64,000 nucleotides of DNA from Pseudomonadota bacterium. GTDB taxonomy: Bacteria; Myxococcota_A; UBA9160; SZUA-336. Location of the stretch: assembly GCA_003247575.1 (NCBI GenBank), contig QJZC01000051.1, forward strand, positions 1 to 64,000, written 5' to 3'. Positions 62,017-64,000 of the stretch are shown here, in pieces; position 1 is the stretch's first letter; every line of letters begins with the position of its first letter. Under the pieces are notes generated by a model. That model did no database searches. It saw only the letters and a program-made list of their open reading frames with translations, and was not told where the DNA came from. Both the position numbers and the translations under genes were made by a program.

Positions 62017-62034
62017 CCCTCTCCAGCGAGAGGG
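62017..62034. repeat. REP-like hairpin
   Basis: CCCTCTC (62017-62023), CAGC loop, GAGAGGG (62028-62034): a perfect 7-bp stem in a CCCCTCACCCCTCTCC context like the repetitive extragenic elements of many Gram-negative genomes. It is the only notable item in the 61915-62182 gap. Confidence 0.4.
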
Positions 62035-62182
62035 TTACACGAAAGGCCTTGGCATCGTCGTCACCCAAGCGGGAGCACGGCGAGCGCCGCCTCGATCGCC
62101 AGCTCCGCCTAGAGCGCCGGGTGCGGTTCCGTTTCCGGAATACCCGGGGCGGCCCTCTTTCCGCAGTGAGGCTCGAAGCTTC

Positions 62183-64000
62183 CTAGAACCGCCGGGTCAC
62201 CTCGATCCCGAACGTGCGGGGGGCGCCGAAGTACAATAGCCCGGAGCGCACGGCGTTGATCCCATTCGCCACGTACTCCCGATCCAGGATGTTGTTCCCG
62301 AAGACGGAGACGATCGTCTTCCCATCGGCCAGCTCGAATGCCACGCGGCCGCTCAAGAGACCTCGTTTGTCCGACTGGATCGCCTCTGTGTTCGATCCAT
62401 TCGACTCTTTCTTCCCCTCGTGCGACCAGGTGAAGGTGCTGCGGAGGTCGCCGAAGTCTGCCAGCGGCAGCAGGTACGAAACGGTCACACTTCCAGTGTA
62501 GGCCGGAGTCCCAGTCAGACGGTTGTTGGGCTCGACCAACGGAGCGATCGCCGAAAGCGGGCTCGCTTGAACCTTGGTGAATCGTGCCGCGAGGATCCCC
62601 AGATTCGCACTGATCGTGAGTCCAGACGTCGGAATCGCGACGGTACTGAGCTCGAAACCGTTGATGCGAGCATCGCCGACGTTGTCGGTCACCACCACGA
62701 AGCGACCGCTGTCCTGCTGGTCGAGCCGGATCAGCTGGATGTCCGCGTAGTTCTGGGTGAAGAGCGATGCGTTCACCGTCAGACGATCCTCGAACCAGCG
62801 CGTCTTGATGCCGGCCTCGTAGTTCGTGACGATCTCTTCGTCGTAGCTCAGGAGTTCGCCGGAATCTCCGACACCTCGACCATTGAAGCCTCCGCTCTTG
62901 AATCCCCTACCCCACAGTGCATAGAGATTGATGTCTTCGGTCGCAGCGTACGCGATGCTCGCCGAGGGGGAGAACCTGCCGAAACGATTGGAGAACTCGA
63001 AATCGTTGAGGCGGTTCCCTCGGTTGATCGTGGCCTGCTCCTGCACACGATCGAGATCCCCGCTGAAGACCTCCTCGAGCCGTGCAGCCCGCTTTCGCTC
63101 GTGCGTATACCGAACGCCCATCGAGATCTTGAGCTTCGGTGTCAGGTCGAAGTCGAACTGGCCGTAGGCCGCATAACTGGTCACATTCGACTTGCGGAAT
63201 CCCACCGAACGAATGCCCTGAAACAGGCGCTCGCAGGTACTCACGACACCCTCGAGCGTCTGGGTATCGATCAGCTCCTCGGTGCCGGGGATGCACTCGC
63301 CCGCACCGTTCATGAGGCGCAGGGGCGAGGTCTGCTCCGTGAACGGGTTGCCGTTCGCGTCGAGCGCCCCGTTCAGCGTCGCCTGCGAGATGGGATTGAA
63401 ATCTCCGGTGAGGCGATCCCGCGACAGGAAGGTGCTCCCGACGGGTCCGAAGCGGAACACTTCCGGATTCGCAAACGTGGCCACGTTGGCCGTACCTCGC
63501 TCGCTGTCCTGGTTCTTCTCGACCAATCCGTAGACGCCGGCTACCCAGCTCATCCGCTGACCGAAGGCGAGGCCGGAGACGGTCAGCTCTTGGCTGATGG
63601 CGTCCTGCTCGGATCGATCCTTGTTGAAGTCGGTATCCTCGAGAATGCCCAGCGGAGTCGCGTCTCCGTCCGTCGAGTTGTCGGTCACGTTCCTTCCCCA
63701 GGCAGTGATGGACCGGAACGAGAGGCGGTCGGAAGGCTCCCAGGTCACATGCAGCGAAGAGCCGTAGGTCTCGAGGCGCTGCTCGAGCGAAGCGTTGCCA
63801 GAGAACTTGTCCGGCCCGCGCTCCTCGTCGAGCAGGCACTCCTGGTCGAAGTTGCCCCGTGTCCCGTTGGGCCCGAAGAGTCTCCCGGTGATGCTGTCCG
63901 CGGCCTGGCCTGCCGTAAGGTTGCACTTTCCGCTGTAGCCCGAGTTCGGGTTTCGACTCTGGTAGGCCTTGAGCAGGACCTGGACGTCGTCCGTGGCCTG
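62183..64000 (-). CDS. TonB-dependent outer-membrane receptor (N-terminus outside window)
   Basis: 606 codons of the barrel are visible and the frame continues open to the right edge, so the plug domain lies beyond it. Barrel features: TPKLKISMGVRYTHERKR, ALWGRGFKSGGFNGRGVG, VTNYEAGIKTRWFEDRLTV, GNNILDREYVANGINA, aromatic C-terminus EVTRRF. It is a paralog of the receptor at 55290, sharing the KSGGFNGR and LDREY-like blocks. The CadC-like gene follows downstream on the same strand. Ligand unknown. Confidence 0.92.
   Translation of the reverse strand, partial: QATDDVQVLLKAYQSRNPNSGYSGKCNLTAGQAADSITGRLFGPNGTRGNFDQECLLDEERGPDKFSGNASLEQRLETYGSSLHVTWEPSDRLSFRSITAWGRNVTDNSTDGDATPLGILEDTDFNKDRSEQDAISQELTVSGLAFGQRMSWVAGVYGLVEKNQDSERGTANVATFANPEVFRFGPVGSTFLSRDRLTGDFNPISQATLNGALDANGNPFTEQTSPLRLMNGAGECIPGTEELIDTQTLEGVVSTCERLFQGIRSVGFRKSNVTSYAAYGQFDFDLTPKLKISMGVRYTHERKRAARLEEVFSGDLDRVQEQATINRGNRLNDFEFSNRFGRFSPSASIAYAATEDINLYALWGRGFKSGGFNGRGVGDSGELLSYDEEIVTNYEAGIKTRWFEDRLTVNASLFTQNYADIQLIRLDQQDSGRFVVVTDNVGDARINGFELSTVAIPTSGLTISANLGILAARFTKVQASPLSAIAPLVEPNNRLTGTPAYTGSVTVSYLLPLADFGDLRSTFTWSHEGKKESNGSNTEAIQSDKRGLLSGRVAFELADGKTIVSVFGNNILDREYVANGINAVRSGLLYFGAPRTFGIEVTRRF

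Overview
The window is a high-GC (roughly 60-65 % by eye), gene-dense bacterial chromosome segment. TonB-dependent receptors, an LptF/LptG permease, a lipid A-type phosphoethanolamine transferase and several lipoproteins show a Gram-negative envelope. Many large hybrid histidine kinases, a pseudo-receiver/coiled-coil protein, paired acyl-CoA dehydrogenases and a deoxyhypusine-synthase-like gene suggest an environmental lineage of the Myxococcota / former Deltaproteobacteria kind. That placement is inference, because no rRNA or other phylogenetic marker is present. I saw no tRNA, rRNA, CRISPR array, insertion sequence or prophage.

Layout. 0-5.2 kb: tyrosine/homogentisate catabolism (hppD-hmgA-fumarylacetoacetase-like), divergent from an acetoacetyl-CoA synthetase that would activate the acetoacetate produced. 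5.3-6.4 kb: a stand-alone MurG resembling the Staphylococcus type. 7-13.9 kb: a signalling block with a hybrid kinase whose ATP-binding domain is degenerate, a deoxyhypusine-synthase-like enzyme, a NarL-type regulator divergent from a membrane kinase, and a FrzS-like pseudo-receiver protein. 13.8-17.1 kb: radical SAM enzyme plus DUF547 protein, divergent from a MauE/DoxX-like membrane protein. 17.3-22 kb: SMP-30 lactonase, hydrolase, DUF427 protein and a translationally coupled acyl-CoA dehydrogenase pair. 22.3-32.8 kb: ParB-like protein, MASE1 hybrid kinase, GrpB-family protein, a secreted tandem GDSL protein that has lost catalytic residues in both halves, and a kinase with two complete hybrid-kinase modules in one chain. 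33-44.6 kb: MFS permease, esterases, small proteins, di-heme cytochrome c, aldo/keto reductase, an HflK/HflC-like pair, a GST-like protein with an extra C-terminal domain, and an AMIN-POTRA protein without a barrel. 44.8-53.9 kb: ECF sigma factor with putative anti-sigma partner, then envelope genes (phosphoethanolamine transferase, PHP lipoprotein, LptF/G permease, two unknown lipoproteins). 53.9-64 kb: MFS permease, TonB-dependent receptor, O-methyltransferase/TetR pair, a CadC-like regulator and a second TonB-dependent receptor cut by the window end.

Two patterns run through the window. First, genes inside operons carry GGAGG-type ribosome sites or overlapping starts (ATGA, TTGA), whereas several lone genes have a TANNNT -10-like box only 6-8 bases before the ATG and no ribosome site, as expected of leaderless mRNAs. 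Second, short (12-21 bp) tandem duplications recur both between and inside genes.

The most unusual items are the tandem GDSL pseudoenzyme, the double hybrid kinase, the degenerate hybrid kinase near the deoxyhypusine-synthase-like gene, and the radical SAM/DUF547/MauE-like locus.
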